Assembly (NCBI GenBank): GCA_022826865.1
Contig: JAJDUC010000087.1
Span: forward strand, 1-42,715
Length of the DNA: 42,715 nt
Source: Anaerolineae bacterium
Lineage (GTDB): Bacteria; Chloroflexota; Anaerolineae; Aggregatilineales; Phototrophicaceae
Direction: 5' to 3'
The notes below the pieces were generated by a model that worked only from the letters and a program-made list of their open reading frames with translations, did no database searches and was not told the DNA's origin. Within the stretch, counting starts at the first letter, position 1. Each line of letters starts with the position of its first letter. Positions 32,692 through 42,155 of this stretch are shown here, piece after piece. Made by a program: the position numbers and the translations under genes.

Positions 32692-33615
32692 TTAGGCGCG
32701 GCCGCGCACGTTGGGATCCAGCAAGTCCCGCAGCCAATCGCCGAGGAAGACCACTCCCAGTACGGTGATGGTGATGGCGATGCCCGGGAAGGCCGTCATC
32801 CACCAGGCGCTGTTGATGTATTGCCGGCCATCGGCCAGCATCAAGCCCCAGGTGACGGTGGGCGGTTTGACGCCCAGGCCCAGGAAGCTCAGGGAAGATT
32901 CAGCGAGAATGGTGACGCCGACCTGCACCGCCGCCAGGACAATCGCCGAAGAGACGACATTCGGCAGAATGTGCAGGAGCATGACCTTGGCGCGGCTCTG
33001 CCCCAGGGCGTAGGCAGCGATGACATATTCCATTTCGCGGACTTTGAGCACCTCGCCGCGAATGACGCGGGCATAGGTGATCCAACCGGTGAAACCGAGG
33101 ATGAGGATCAGTGTAGACAGGCCGGCGCCGACGACGCCGGAAATAGCGATAACCAGAATGATGAAGGGGATGGCAAGCAAGCCGTCGACAATGCGCATGA
33201 GGACGCTGTCGAGAATGCCGCCGATGAAACCGCTGATCAGGCCGTAAATGACACCGAGTGTCCCGGAGATGAGGACGGAAACAACCCCGACCAGGACGGA
33301 TACGCGGCTGCCGGCAATGATGCGGCTTAAGACGTCGCGGCCGAGTTGGTCGTTGCCCAGGGTATAGAGATTGCCCTTAGTGTCTACAAAACCCGGGGGC
33401 TGGAAGCGGGCGCGGATATTCCTGCTCATTGGATCGTGCGGCGAAATCAGCGGACCAACAAATGCCAAAATCACGACGGACGTCACAATCAGGCTGCCGG
33501 CGACGCCGACCGGGCTCTTCAGCAAGATGGCCAGGAGCCGCAGCGGCAGACTGCGTCGCTCTGGAATGTTGGCAATCTCGCCCAATTTGGAATCGTGAAT
33601 GTTCTGCGCGTCCAT
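32692..33615 (-). CDS. ABC transporter permease, DppC type (second importer)
   Basis: 307 residues. The conserved periplasmic/membrane block is YTLGNDQLGRDVLSRIIAGSRVSV, and the EAA loop is REMEYVIAAYALGQSRAKVMLLHILPNV. The C-terminal block is GVKPPTVTWGLMLADGRQYINSAWW. Six membrane segments are expected. It begins nine bases after the DppB-type stop without a clear ribosome site, so translational coupling is likely. It pairs with the upstream DppB and is followed by the aminotransferase after a 107-base gap containing a small hairpin. Confidence 0.93.
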   Translation of the reverse strand: MDAQNIHDSKLGEIANIPERRSLPLRLLAILLKSPVGVAGSLIVTSVVILAFVGPLISPHDPMSRNIRARFQPPGFVDTKGNLYTLGNDQLGRDVLSRIIAGSRVSVLVGVVSVLISGTLGVIYGLISGFIGGILDSVLMRIVDGLLAIPFIILVIAISGVVGAGLSTLILILGFTGWITYARVIRGEVLKVREMEYVIAAYALGQSRAKVMLLHILPNVVSSAIVLAAVQVGVTILAESSLSFLGLGVKPPTVTWGLMLADGRQYINSAWWMTAFPGIAITITVLGVVFLGDWLRDLLDPNVRGRA

Positions 33616-33624
33616 CAGCGATAT

Positions 33625-34542
33625 CTATTGGAACCTGATTCGTGGGTCAAGCAAGATGTAGATCACATCAATCGCGTAATTGATCAGTATAAAGGAAAGG
33701 GCAAACCAAATCAGGCCAGCTTGGACCACAGTATTGTCGCGGACGCTAATCGAGTCGATCATCAACCTGCCCAGCCCCGGCCAGGAAAAGACGCTTTCGA
33801 CAACGACGGAGCCGCCCAGGAGCCAGCCGAGCTGCAGCCCGAATACCGTGACGATAGGGATGAGGGCGTTGCGGAGGGCGTGCCGCAAGACAACCGTATT
33901 CTGCATCAAACCTTTGCTGTGGGCGGTGCGAACGTAGTCTTGGTTGAGCACCTCGAGCATGGCTGAACGGGTCATGCGGGAGAGCCGCGCCGCCATGCCG
34001 ACGCCCAGAGTCACCGAGGGCATGATAATTGCTTTCGGTTCCAATGCGCCAAAGACCGGCAGCAGGCGCAAATGAACCGAGAAGATGATGATGAGCATGA
34101 GGCCGAGCCAGAAACTGGGCATGGCAGTGCCCAGGGACGACAGCATGGTAATCAGCAGGTCCAGAAAGCTGTTGCGTTTGAGCGCGGACAGGATGCCCAG
34201 GGGCACAGCCACGGTCAGCCCGATCGCGGCGGCGGCGGCCGCCAGCAGCCAGGAATATCCCAAGCGTTCGAAGACTAATTCCATTGCCGGGCGCTTGGCC
34301 AGATAAGAAGTGCCGAAATCGCCCGTGACCGCTTTGCGCAGAAAGGTAATATATTGCTCGCCCAGCGGCCGATCAAAGCCCCAGAACTTGCGCATTTGCT
34401 CAATTTGCTCTTCGCTGAAGAAATCAGGCGCCACCACCAGAATGGGGTCGCCGCTCAAGCGCAGGATAAAAAACACCACCACCGAAACGATCAACATGGT
34501 CACGACCAGTTGCAGCAATCGGCTGACGATGAATGCGCGCAT
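33625..34542 (-). CDS. ABC transporter permease, DppB type (second importer)
   Basis: 305 residues, with GGAGC just before the ATG. DppB-type features: an N-terminal helix MRAFIVSRLLQLVVTMLIVS, the loop RLSGDPILVVAPDFFSEEQIEQMRKFWGFDRP, the EAA loop EVLNQDYVRTAHSKGLMQNTVVLRHALRNALIP, and the tail NYAIDVIYILLDPRIRFQ. It forms the channel with the DppC-type protein. A strong hairpin (34624-34650) separates it from the binding-protein gene upstream in transcription. As with the other importer, no ATPase gene is present. Confidence 0.93.
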   Translation of the reverse strand: MRAFIVSRLLQLVVTMLIVSVVVFFILRLSGDPILVVAPDFFSEEQIEQMRKFWGFDRPLGEQYITFLRKAVTGDFGTSYLAKRPAMELVFERLGYSWLLAAAAAAIGLTVAVPLGILSALKRNSFLDLLITMLSSLGTAMPSFWLGLMLIIIFSVHLRLLPVFGALEPKAIIMPSVTLGVGMAARLSRMTRSAMLEVLNQDYVRTAHSKGLMQNTVVLRHALRNALIPIVTVFGLQLGWLLGGSVVVESVFSWPGLGRLMIDSISVRDNTVVQAGLIWFALSFILINYAIDVIYILLDPRIRFQ

Positions 34543-34583
34543 GATTGCTCCGCCGCCCCCGCCCTAAGCCCCCCCCCGACGCG

Positions 34584-34650
34584 CAGTGTCTACGCGCGCC
34601 ATGAAGAGGGAGGGACTTAAACTCCCCTTCCCCCAAAATGGGGGAAGGGG
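34584..34650 (-). promoter_or_regulatory. Intercistronic hairpin and repeat between binding protein and permease
   Basis: CCCCTTCCCCCA (34624-34635) pairs with TGGGGGAAGGGG (34639-34650) around AAA, lying just after the binding-protein stop on the minus strand. It lacks a long U run, so partial termination or mRNA protection is more likely than full termination. GAAGAGGGAGGGACTTAA (34603-34620) recurs at 32597-32614, and CAGTGTCTACGCG (34584-34596) recurs at 15452-15464. Confidence 0.65.
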
Positions 34651-34665
34651 CCGGGGGATGGGGGA

Positions 34666-36252
34666 TTACATACCCGCCTTAGAGAGCTCGCGGAATGTCA
34701 TCCAGCCGTCTTTGCGTGGCGTGAATTCGAATTCGCCTGTATTCAGCGCCATCACATTGGTCACTTCAAAGAGCGTGATCGTCTGGGTGAGGTCGATGTA
34801 GTACTCCCACCATTGTTCCCAGAGGTCGAGACGGGCGTCGCCATCGATCGTCACCTGGATCGCCTGGGCCACTGCATCCCAATCTTCGTTGCAGACGTTG
34901 TATGCGACTGCCGACCAGTCACATTGGTAGAACAGGGGCAGCAGCGCGGGGCCGCAGCCGAGGGTCGCCAGCATCAGATCGCGGTTATTGCCGCTGCGCT
35001 GTACTTCGACGGCAAATGCGGAGGCATCGCGCACGGTCAGATCCACCGTGAAGCCAACTTCCTCAAGCAAAGCCGCGGCGACTTCCGCAACTTCCTTGGC
35101 GCCGCCGCCGCGACCAACGACGGGCGTATCCAGATAGAGGGTCGGGCCTTCGCCGTCGGCGTAACCGGCTTTCGCCAGGTATTCCTTCGCCAGATCCGGA
35201 TCATACCATTCGGCGATGATATCGGGATCAGCGTATTTGTCCGCGAAGCCTTCCGGATAGTAGGAGCAGACACGCGCCAGACGCGGGCTGGCCGCGCCGT
35301 GCACTTCCGCCAGCAGATGGCGATCAAGCGCATGGGTGATGGCCCTGCGCACATTGATATCCAGCGTGGCCGGCTGATAATCCGGGAAGGTTTCGGGGAA
35401 GGCGCCGCTTTCCGTGTCAACGCGGGCGTAATAGTGATGCATGATGTTGGCGCTCTCCGTGAGCAGGGTGATGCCTTCGGTGCCTTCCAGCGCAGCGCGG
35501 TCGGGCACGGGCACGCCGGTCATCATATCAATTTGCCCGGCGAGCAGGGCCGCCACCTGGGCCGACGGCTCGGGGATGACCTGGTAAATCACGCGGTCAA
35601 CCTCGGGCCGGCCGCTGTGATAATCGTCCCATGCTTCGAAGACATAGCGATCGTTCTCGCTGAGTTCGACCAGCGTATAGGGACCGGAACCAACCGGGTT
35701 GCGGTTGAATTCTTCCTGACCGACTTCCTCGAAGTAAGCGGGCGGGATGAGTTCACAGCCGTTGTAGCTGACGTCATATTCAAAGTAGGCATGGGGTTCG
35801 TGGGTGTGGATATCGACGGTGAGGTCATCGACGACCACGACTTCTTTGACGAAAGCCCACTGCTGATAGAGCGGGATGTCGCCAATGGGATGGCGTACGC
35901 GGTCGATATTCCATTTGACGGCCGCGGCGTCCACCGGCTCGCCATTGTGGAAGGTCGCGCCTTCGCGCATGTGGAAGCGCCAGGTCGTGTCATCGACGCT
36001 TTCCCAACTCTGGGCGGCTTCGGCGACATAGCCGCTGCCATCGGCGGAGCGCCAGATCAGGCAGTCGTAATAGAGCTTGAGCATCCAGTGCGTGGAGCCG
36101 TACCAATGCGAATGAGCATCCATCGGGCGGATGGGACCGCTATGAGCGAAGACGAATTCGCTCATGTCGTCCTGCGCCGCAGCTGGCCCGATTGCCAGGG
36201 CGCCGATGAGAGCGACCAGGCTAACGAGTAGAAATAGTCTTGCTGTTTTCAC
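34666..36252 (-). CDS. ABC transporter substrate-binding protein, family 5 (second importer)
   Basis: 528 residues from GTG 36252, with AAGGAG six bases upstream. Upstream in-frame starts exist: ATG 36339, and TTG 36318, which itself follows AGGAGG. The GTG gives a normal signal peptide, VKTARLFLLVSLVALIGALAIGPAAA, with cleavage before QDD. Family 5 blocks: SWESVDDTTWRFHMREGATF, HNGEPVDAAAVKWNIDRVRH, NPVGSGPYTLVEL, LEGTEGITLLTESANIMHHYYARV, and NVRRAITHALDRHLL. No lipobox. It binds a peptide-like or other small ligand for the permeases downstream. It sits after the enolase-superfamily gene, so the imported compound may be its substrate. Confidence 0.92.
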   Translation of the reverse strand: MKTARLFLLVSLVALIGALAIGPAAAQDDMSEFVFAHSGPIRPMDAHSHWYGSTHWMLKLYYDCLIWRSADGSGYVAEAAQSWESVDDTTWRFHMREGATFHNGEPVDAAAVKWNIDRVRHPIGDIPLYQQWAFVKEVVVVDDLTVDIHTHEPHAYFEYDVSYNGCELIPPAYFEEVGQEEFNRNPVGSGPYTLVELSENDRYVFEAWDDYHSGRPEVDRVIYQVIPEPSAQVAALLAGQIDMMTGVPVPDRAALEGTEGITLLTESANIMHHYYARVDTESGAFPETFPDYQPATLDINVRRAITHALDRHLLAEVHGAASPRLARVCSYYPEGFADKYADPDIIAEWYDPDLAKEYLAKAGYADGEGPTLYLDTPVVGRGGGAKEVAEVAAALLEEVGFTVDLTVRDASAFAVEVQRSGNNRDLMLATLGCGPALLPLFYQCDWSAVAYNVCNEDWDAVAQAIQVTIDGDARLDLWEQWWEYYIDLTQTITLFEVTNVMALNTGEFEFTPRKDGWMTFRELSKAGM

Positions 36253-36366
36253 GGTGATCTCCTTCTTTTGCATATTCGAATCGATATTAGCAGAACCAGC
36301 ATTCAGACCAATAGGCAATAGCCACCTCCTTTTACGCATGTGTCTTGTAAACTCTCGCCAATCCTG

Positions 36367-37458
36367 TCACTGTTGCGCGGCATAGAAAGCGAGCTTGTCC
36401 TCATCAATCTCAACCCCCAAACCGGGCCTCGGCGGCGGCGGCAAAATCTGACCGTCCGGCTCATAAGGTTCGGCCAGGATGGTATCGGTCATATCTGAGA
36501 AACCGGCTGGCCATTTGGCGACCGGCGTGGCGGCGGCGAGGTTGGCGGCGGCGGCGGCGATAACATCAAAATAGGGCGCCACCGAGATCTCCAGCCCAGC
36601 CGCTTCGGCAATCGCGGCCATCCGCGCCGACGGCAGCAAGCCGCCATAACGGTGGATTTTGAAGTGCAAGACGTGGGCGGCGCGTTCGCGAGCGATTTCA
36701 TAGGCGCTGCGCGGCCCGCCGCCTGTCGACTCGTCGGCTTGCAAGGGCGTCTCCAATCGCGTAAGAAGATGCGCCATCTCGTCCAGATGGCTTACCGGCT
36801 GCTCAAAAAGGGCGACGCCGCCCAGACGCTCCAGTCGCGTACAGGACTGCACCGCGTCGCCGAGAGTATACCCGGTATTGCCATCCAGTTGGAAGCGGAT
36901 ATCGTCGCTGACCAAATTGCGCAATTGCCTGTACCAGGCGACATCCTCGTCGACGGTGAAGCCGATCTTGGTTTTGTACCAGGTCCAGTCCGCTTCCGCC
37001 GTCATCTCTTCGATCCGCGCCGCCATCGCCGCCGGCTCCTCGCGTTCGACGAAACCGTGGCAGACCGCCCCCGGCATGCAGGCCCCGCCGAGCAGCTCAT
37101 ATACCGGCACAGCAAGCGCTTTGCCTTTGATATCCCAAAACGCAAAGTCGAGCGCGGTGCGCGCGTTAACCGCGGCGCGATGCGCCTGAAACATGCGCTG
37201 ATGCAGGCCTTCGATGTTAAACGGGTCTTGACCTAGTAGCGCCGGAGCGAGCCTGTCGTCAATATGGTGCTTGACGGTCTCGACGGTATCGCCGCCCCAG
37301 GCCCCGGCTGCGACGGTCTGGCCGATGCCGGTGATGCCGTCGTCCGTATGCACTTGAACGACTACGGTATTGGTCGCGGTCGAAACCCCGTAGGCCGTCG
37401 CCAGATCGCGGCTGCGATCGATGCTGACGACTGTGCTATCAATTTTAATAATCTTCAT
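36367..37458 (-). CDS. Mandelate racemase/muconate-lactonizing enzyme family protein
   Basis: 363 residues of the enolase superfamily. The catalytic K162-T-K164 motif is in WYKTKIGF. Metal ligands D192 (FQLDGNTGY), E219 (LFEQPV) and D242 (LQADEST), and the second-side Lys267 in HFKIHRYGG, are all present. This pattern (K-x-K plus a C-terminal K and no His-Asp dyad) fits the muconate-lactonizing subgroup, which includes cycloisomerases, dipeptide epimerases and racemases. With a family-5 importer next door, a dipeptide or amino-acid-type substrate is plausible. It lies eight bases after the PrpD stop, so it is coupled to it. Confidence 0.92.
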   Translation of the reverse strand: MKIIKIDSTVVSIDRSRDLATAYGVSTATNTVVVQVHTDDGITGIGQTVAAGAWGGDTVETVKHHIDDRLAPALLGQDPFNIEGLHQRMFQAHRAAVNARTALDFAFWDIKGKALAVPVYELLGGACMPGAVCHGFVEREEPAAMAARIEEMTAEADWTWYKTKIGFTVDEDVAWYRQLRNLVSDDIRFQLDGNTGYTLGDAVQSCTRLERLGGVALFEQPVSHLDEMAHLLTRLETPLQADESTGGGPRSAYEIARERAAHVLHFKIHRYGGLLPSARMAAIAEAAGLEISVAPYFDVIAAAAANLAAATPVAKWPAGFSDMTDTILAEPYEPDGQILPPPPRPGLGVEIDEDKLAFYAAQQ

Positions 37459-37465
37459 GGTCGCG

Positions 37466-38842
37466 TTATACCGCCACTTTCTGCGGCACTGTCAAGCGGA
37501 CGAGTTCGCCCACATCCGCGAGTTGTTCCAGGCGCTCCGCGCAATCCAGGAGCATGGCAATTTGTTCGCCAGGCAGCATCTCGCCGACCAGGTAGCGGAA
37601 CTTTTCTTCAAATTCGGAGTCGGTCAACATATTCTCCGGCTCGCCTTTAGCGTATTCGACCCGTCCCTTTCGCAGCGTTCCGTCTTTGCTGATGATGCGC
37701 ACCTCGCAGCCGTTCGTCAAAGGATGACCGGCCTGGATCTTCTCGTCCAAACCGACCTTGACCAACTGCCGCAAGCGCCGTTGTTCCGGTTCATCAAAGC
37801 TGGCGATATCCTCGCGGAACCAATTGCCGCGCGTCAATATAACGGACACGGTAACCGGCAGGCTGAAGCCGGCTTGGCCGACATTCACCGGCTCATAATT
37901 GACGCGGAAATCAGGCGTGATGGCTTCCAGGTAGGTGTCAACTTCGATGGACGCGATGGCGTCAAGATCGGGTCGGCCGCTCTTGAGCAATTCCAGCGTC
38001 GCATCGACGCAGGAATGCACATGGCGGCAGCCGGCGTGCGGCTTGAAGCCGGTGCGCGCCAGCGCTTCCCCATCGAGCCGATCGAGCGCGGGACTGTCCC
38101 GGCCCGGGCCGAAGGCATGGAAATAGCCATAGGGTCCATCAAGAGCGCCGGGCGGTCCGCGGAAGCCGAAATCGGCCAGCTTCGCGGCGTGGATACCGTT
38201 GCGCGCGCCATATCCGGCGAGCAAATCTTTGGTATCGCAGGCGCCGGCATCGTAGACGTATTGCTCCGTGCCGCAGGCCATATCCATTGAAAGCGCCAGG
38301 GCATGTGCGATTTTTCCCGCGGGCAGGTCCAGCGCTTTGGCCGCCGCCACTGCGCTGCCCAGCGTGCCCGCCTGCCCCTTGTGATCGAGGCCGCGTTCGC
38401 GCTGCCAGACATCGACCGCGCCATGCACCAACTCCATCACATCGTAGCCCACCGCCAGTGCTGTGATCATCTCTTCGCCATTGAGCCGAAGCTGTTCGCC
38501 CAGCGTCAGCACAACCGGGACCAACTGCGAAGCGACGTGGCCGCCGATGCGGTGCGAATCGTCCATGCCGAGGAACTTGCCCATCGTGGCGTTCGCCCAG
38601 GCGGCGCCTTCGACCGTGCTGCGGCGGCCATCGGCGACAATGGTCGCTTCATCGCCCGCAATCATATCCGCCGCATAATCGGCCGATAGCTGACCGAGCC
38701 TGGTCTGATAGCCGCCGATCATGGTGCCGACAAAATCGAGCAGGACCTGGCGCGCGCGGATAATCGTGAGCTCGCTCAAGTCGCTGTAGCGTCGCTCCGC
38801 GGCAAATTCACCAATGACGGAGACAGCAGTCTGCTTGCTCAT
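37466..38842 (-). CDS. MmgE/PrpD family protein (copy 2)
   Basis: 458 residues, first gene of the minus-strand operon, with AAAGGAAAAG before its ATG. Residues by alignment: Asp94/95 and His102 (LGMDDSHRIGGHVASQLVP), Lys205 (ACDTKDLLAGYGAR), and Lys267 (TGFKPHAGCRHVHS). The position of the cis-aconitate decarboxylase active-site His is Asp153 (RGLDHKGQAGTLGSA), the same change as in copy 1, so it is a subfamily trait. The two copies bracket the importer operon and may form mixed dimers or act in sequence. A 184-base gap before the next upstream gene holds no evident element. Confidence 0.9.
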   Translation of the reverse strand: MSKQTAVSVIGEFAAERRYSDLSELTIIRARQVLLDFVGTMIGGYQTRLGQLSADYAADMIAGDEATIVADGRRSTVEGAAWANATMGKFLGMDDSHRIGGHVASQLVPVVLTLGEQLRLNGEEMITALAVGYDVMELVHGAVDVWQRERGLDHKGQAGTLGSAVAAAKALDLPAGKIAHALALSMDMACGTEQYVYDAGACDTKDLLAGYGARNGIHAAKLADFGFRGPPGALDGPYGYFHAFGPGRDSPALDRLDGEALARTGFKPHAGCRHVHSCVDATLELLKSGRPDLDAIASIEVDTYLEAITPDFRVNYEPVNVGQAGFSLPVTVSVILTRGNWFREDIASFDEPEQRRLRQLVKVGLDEKIQAGHPLTNGCEVRIISKDGTLRKGRVEYAKGEPENMLTDSEFEEKFRYLVGEMLPGEQIAMLLDCAERLEQLADVGELVRLTVPQKVAV

Positions 38843-39026
38843 GGGACTTTTCCTTTCACTCCCGACATTTTAGATCTGCGCTTAAGCAAGCGCCTTAGGT
38901 TTTTGCATCGCGCGAAATCAAGAGCCCGGTGCCCAATATCCCATTGCTCATATTGACACATTGCAACGGGCAATCAGGAATCTCGGCGGGCTAAAGCGCT
39001 GCCCCGAACACAGCGCAACTGATCGT

Positions 39027-42000
39027 CTACACGCCATTGTATACAATCGCATCAAGCGCCTCTAGCCCCAGCGCGCGGATTCTCGCATTAAAATCCGCCA
39101 GGGACTCGCTCAAATCCGAGCGCATATCGGCCAGGCGCCCGTCCAATTCATCGCTGAGTTGGGCGAAGACCTCGCGCGCCTGCTGCGGCGGGGCGTAATC
39201 CGCGCTGTCCACCGACCAGAATAGCGCGTTAAACTTCTCGTGCAGCCCGCTGGCATATAGTTGCGATTCGGTATAACCAACGTTGATCAATTGAGGCAGC
39301 CGCCGGTCGACTTCGGCGCAGAGCGCTTGGCCCATGCTCAGCAATTCTTCGTCGTCAGAGCGCGCTGTCCAGGCGCCCACCTGCGCTTTCAGCTTCACAA
39401 GCCGGTTGACCAAGGTATTGTTCTGCGACAGACGATCGCGGATCTCCAGCAGCATCGCCAGTTGCGCCGCGTAATCTTCCGCCGTCGCCTCGACCCGTGG
39501 ATCAGCCCGAAGCTCAAAGCGCTCGGTCAGGCTCTCGCCATTGACAAGCAACTCCGCCAGGTATTGGCCCGGGGCAAGCAGCGGTCCGTCCGGCCGCTCC
39601 CACCAGCCGTCAACGCCCTCCACCGCTTCCGCACCGGGATAACGCAGATTCCAATGGAAGCGATTCAAGCCCGCCTTGGCGCTGGGCCCGTCGGCGGCGG
39701 CGCTGCTGTAGCTGCGGATCAATTCGCCATCCGGCAGTCGGAAGTTGAGATGGACCGCATCGTCGCTAGCGGCCGGCAGGTAGTATTGGAAGACGATCCC
39801 CTCCGGCGGATTCTTCCCGGCATTCAGAAAGGCCGGCTGATCCGAATTCGCGGACGTGGTGAATCCGACAACACTTGTGCCGACGCCGCCATAGTTGACC
39901 ACATCCGGCCCATAGCTCTTGTCCCAGCCCCCGAAACTCGCGTAAGTGCGCAGGCGCGTTTTTGGAGCGGGCGCGAACAATATGGCGCCCGCTTCAGCCG
40001 GCGCTTGGCGCAGCGGCGCCAGATCGTCCAGGATCCAGAATGAGCGTCCGTGCGTCGCCAGGACCAGGTCGTTGTCTTTGACGATCAGGTCATGAATGGG
40101 GCACACGGGCAGGTTGCCGCCCGCTCGCGCCCAGTTGGCGCCGTCATCGAATGAGAGGTAGACGCCGGTCTCCGTCCCGGCATAGAGCAGCCCGCGCCGA
40201 TCGGGGTCTTCGCGAATGACGCGCGTGAATTCGTCCTCGGGAATGCCATTTGTGATCAGCGTCCAGTTCTGGCCGTAATCGGTGGTTTTATAGAGATAGG
40301 GCCGGGTGTCGTCGAGTTTGTATCGCGTGGCCGCCAGGTAAGCCGCGCCCGGCTGATGCGCCGAGACATCAATGATGCTGATCAGCGCCCATTCCGGTAG
40401 ATCCGGCGGCGTGATTTCCCGCCAGGTTTCGCCGCCATCGCGGGAAATATGCGCCAGGCCATCATCGCTGCCCGCCCAGAGAATTTTCGGATCGTGCGGG
40501 CTTTCCGCCAGGGCGAAGATATCGCAGTAGATTTCGGCGCCGGTATTATCCCGCGTGATCGGACCGCCGGAGGTCTTGAGCTTGTCCGGATCGTTGCGCG
40601 TCAAATCGGGGCTGAGCACCTGCCAGCTCGCGCCCAGGTCGGTCGAGCGGTGCAGGTGCTGGCTGCAGGCGTAAAGCACATTTGGATCGTGCTGCGAAAA
40701 CATGATGGGATAGGTCCACTGGAAGCGGAATTTCAAAGCCTCGGCGCCGACGCCCCAGCCGTACAATTCGGGCCAGACGGTATTGACCCACTTCTGGCCG
40801 GTGCGATGGTTGTAGAGGGTCATGTGGTCATTGTAGGCGCGCTGCCCGGTGGGCCCGGAGCCGACCACGATATCCGGATCGTCCGGCTTGATCGCGATAT
40901 AGCCGCTTTCGCCGCCGCCGGGCGCATACCAGTCCCGCTCGTGAATGCCGCCATCGACAGTCGCGCTGGGCACGCTGATGGCGGTATTGTCCTGCTGGGA
41001 GCCATAGACGCGATAGGGGAAGCGGTCATCGGCGCAAACATGATACATCTGGGCCGTTGGCTGGTTGAGGATCGACGACCAGCTTTTGCCCCCGTTAAAT
41101 GATATGCAAGCGCCGCCATCGTTGCCGCGCGCCATGCGCTGATTATCGGCCGGGTCGATCCAGAGAGCGTGTTCATCGCCGTGCGGCGTCGGCATGGTCT
41201 CGAAGGTCGCGCCGCCATCAATCGATTTCCACATGCTGTAATTCTGAATGTAGACCGTGTCCGGGTCCAGCGTATCGGCGGTGACGTGCATGTAATACCA
41301 GGGCCGCGTCCGCAAAAGCGACTCTTCACTAAGGCGGATCCAGCTTTCGCCATAGTCATCCGAGCGGAAGACCGCGCCATCATCGGCCTCAATACATGCC
41401 CAGACGCGCCCGGCCTGGGCCGGCGACACAGCCACGCCGATTTTCCCCAGCAATCCATTCGGCAGGCCCGCGTTGCGCGTGATGTCCTGCCAGGTATCGC
41501 CGCCGTCAAAACTGCGCCAGAGCCCGCATTCGGGACCGCCGCTATCCAGTTTGTGTGGATAGCGCTGCGCCTGCCAAATCGCCGCAAACAGAATGCGCGG
41601 ATTATTGACATCCAGCGCCACATCGTGCGAGCCGGCGCGATCGCTTTTGTACAGCGCCTTTTCCCAACTGCCGCCCCCATCCAGCGAACGGAAAACGCCG
41701 CGCTCCTCATTCGGGCCAAAAGCGTGGCCGAAGGCGGCGACATAAACATGATCGGGGTTTTGCGGATGAATAACGATTTTGCCGATATGCCGCGAATCGC
41801 TCAGCCCGATGCGCTGCCAGGTCAAGCCGGCGTCAACCGACTTGTAGACGCCGTCCCCGTGCGAGACGTTGCCGCGTATCGTACTCTCGCCCGTGCCGGC
41901 GTAAATGACATTGGGGTCGCTTTCCGACACCGCCAGCGCGCCAATCGCCGCCGTGTTGAAGTAGCCGTCGGAAATGTTGCGCCAATATTGCCCGCCATCG

Positions 42001-42155
42001 GTCGTCTTCCAGACACCGCCGGCGCAGGCGCCCATGTAAAAGGTCATCTTCCGCGAGGCATCGCCGGCGACAGCCACCACCCGCCCGCCTCGATGCGGCC
42101 CGATGCAGCGCCACTCCAGCTTCTCCAGCAATTGCTCTCTTATTTCGTCCGTCAT
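39027..42155 (-). CDS. Sortilin/VPS10-like Asp-box (BNR) repeat protein
   Basis: A 1042-residue protein. Residues about 14-690 form beta-propeller repeats with at least 11 Asp-box motifs (S/K-x-D-x-G-x-x-W), such as KTTDGGQYW (50-58), KSVDAGLTW (105-113), RSLDGGGSW (156-164), RSFDGGDTW, RSDDYGESW, KSIDGGATF, RSTDLGASW, ISRDGGETW and KTTDYGQNW. The rest is a beta-rich section and a C-terminal helical region (from about 890). Such proteins are often labelled glycosyl hydrolases or exo-alpha-sialidases, but the catalytic Arg triad was not traced. The N-terminus (MTDEIREQLLEKLEWRCIGP) has no signal peptide, which is odd for this family. Stands alone on the minus strand. Confidence 0.88.
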   Translation of the reverse strand: MTDEIREQLLEKLEWRCIGPHRGGRVVAVAGDASRKMTFYMGACAGGVWKTTDGGQYWRNISDGYFNTAAIGALAVSESDPNVIYAGTGESTIRGNVSHGDGVYKSVDAGLTWQRIGLSDSRHIGKIVIHPQNPDHVYVAAFGHAFGPNEERGVFRSLDGGGSWEKALYKSDRAGSHDVALDVNNPRILFAAIWQAQRYPHKLDSGGPECGLWRSFDGGDTWQDITRNAGLPNGLLGKIGVAVSPAQAGRVWACIEADDGAVFRSDDYGESWIRLSEESLLRTRPWYYMHVTADTLDPDTVYIQNYSMWKSIDGGATFETMPTPHGDEHALWIDPADNQRMARGNDGGACISFNGGKSWSSILNQPTAQMYHVCADDRFPYRVYGSQQDNTAISVPSATVDGGIHERDWYAPGGGESGYIAIKPDDPDIVVGSGPTGQRAYNDHMTLYNHRTGQKWVNTVWPELYGWGVGAEALKFRFQWTYPIMFSQHDPNVLYACSQHLHRSTDLGASWQVLSPDLTRNDPDKLKTSGGPITRDNTGAEIYCDIFALAESPHDPKILWAGSDDGLAHISRDGGETWREITPPDLPEWALISIIDVSAHQPGAAYLAATRYKLDDTRPYLYKTTDYGQNWTLITNGIPEDEFTRVIREDPDRRGLLYAGTETGVYLSFDDGANWARAGGNLPVCPIHDLIVKDNDLVLATHGRSFWILDDLAPLRQAPAEAGAILFAPAPKTRLRTYASFGGWDKSYGPDVVNYGGVGTSVVGFTTSANSDQPAFLNAGKNPPEGIVFQYYLPAASDDAVHLNFRLPDGELIRSYSSAAADGPSAKAGLNRFHWNLRYPGAEAVEGVDGWWERPDGPLLAPGQYLAELLVNGESLTERFELRADPRVEATAEDYAAQLAMLLEIRDRLSQNNTLVNRLVKLKAQVGAWTARSDDEELLSMGQALCAEVDRRLPQLINVGYTESQLYASGLHEKFNALFWSVDSADYAPPQQAREVFAQLSDELDGRLADMRSDLSESLADFNARIRALGLEALDAIVYNGV

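Noticed and set aside
34813..36231. Plus-strand open frame of 472 codons opposite the second binding protein
   Set aside because: Antisense to a clear family-5 binding protein; no motif or ribosome site; a high-GC shadow.
38953..38958. TTGACA on the plus strand as a promoter
   Set aside because: No -10 at a suitable distance and no plus-strand gene downstream; it would only transcribe antisense to the Asp-box gene.
38843..39026. Search for an RNA gene in the 184-base gap
   Set aside because: Only a small GCGCTTAAGCAAGCGC-like inverted stretch was seen; no tRNA, RNA motif or terminator could be supported.
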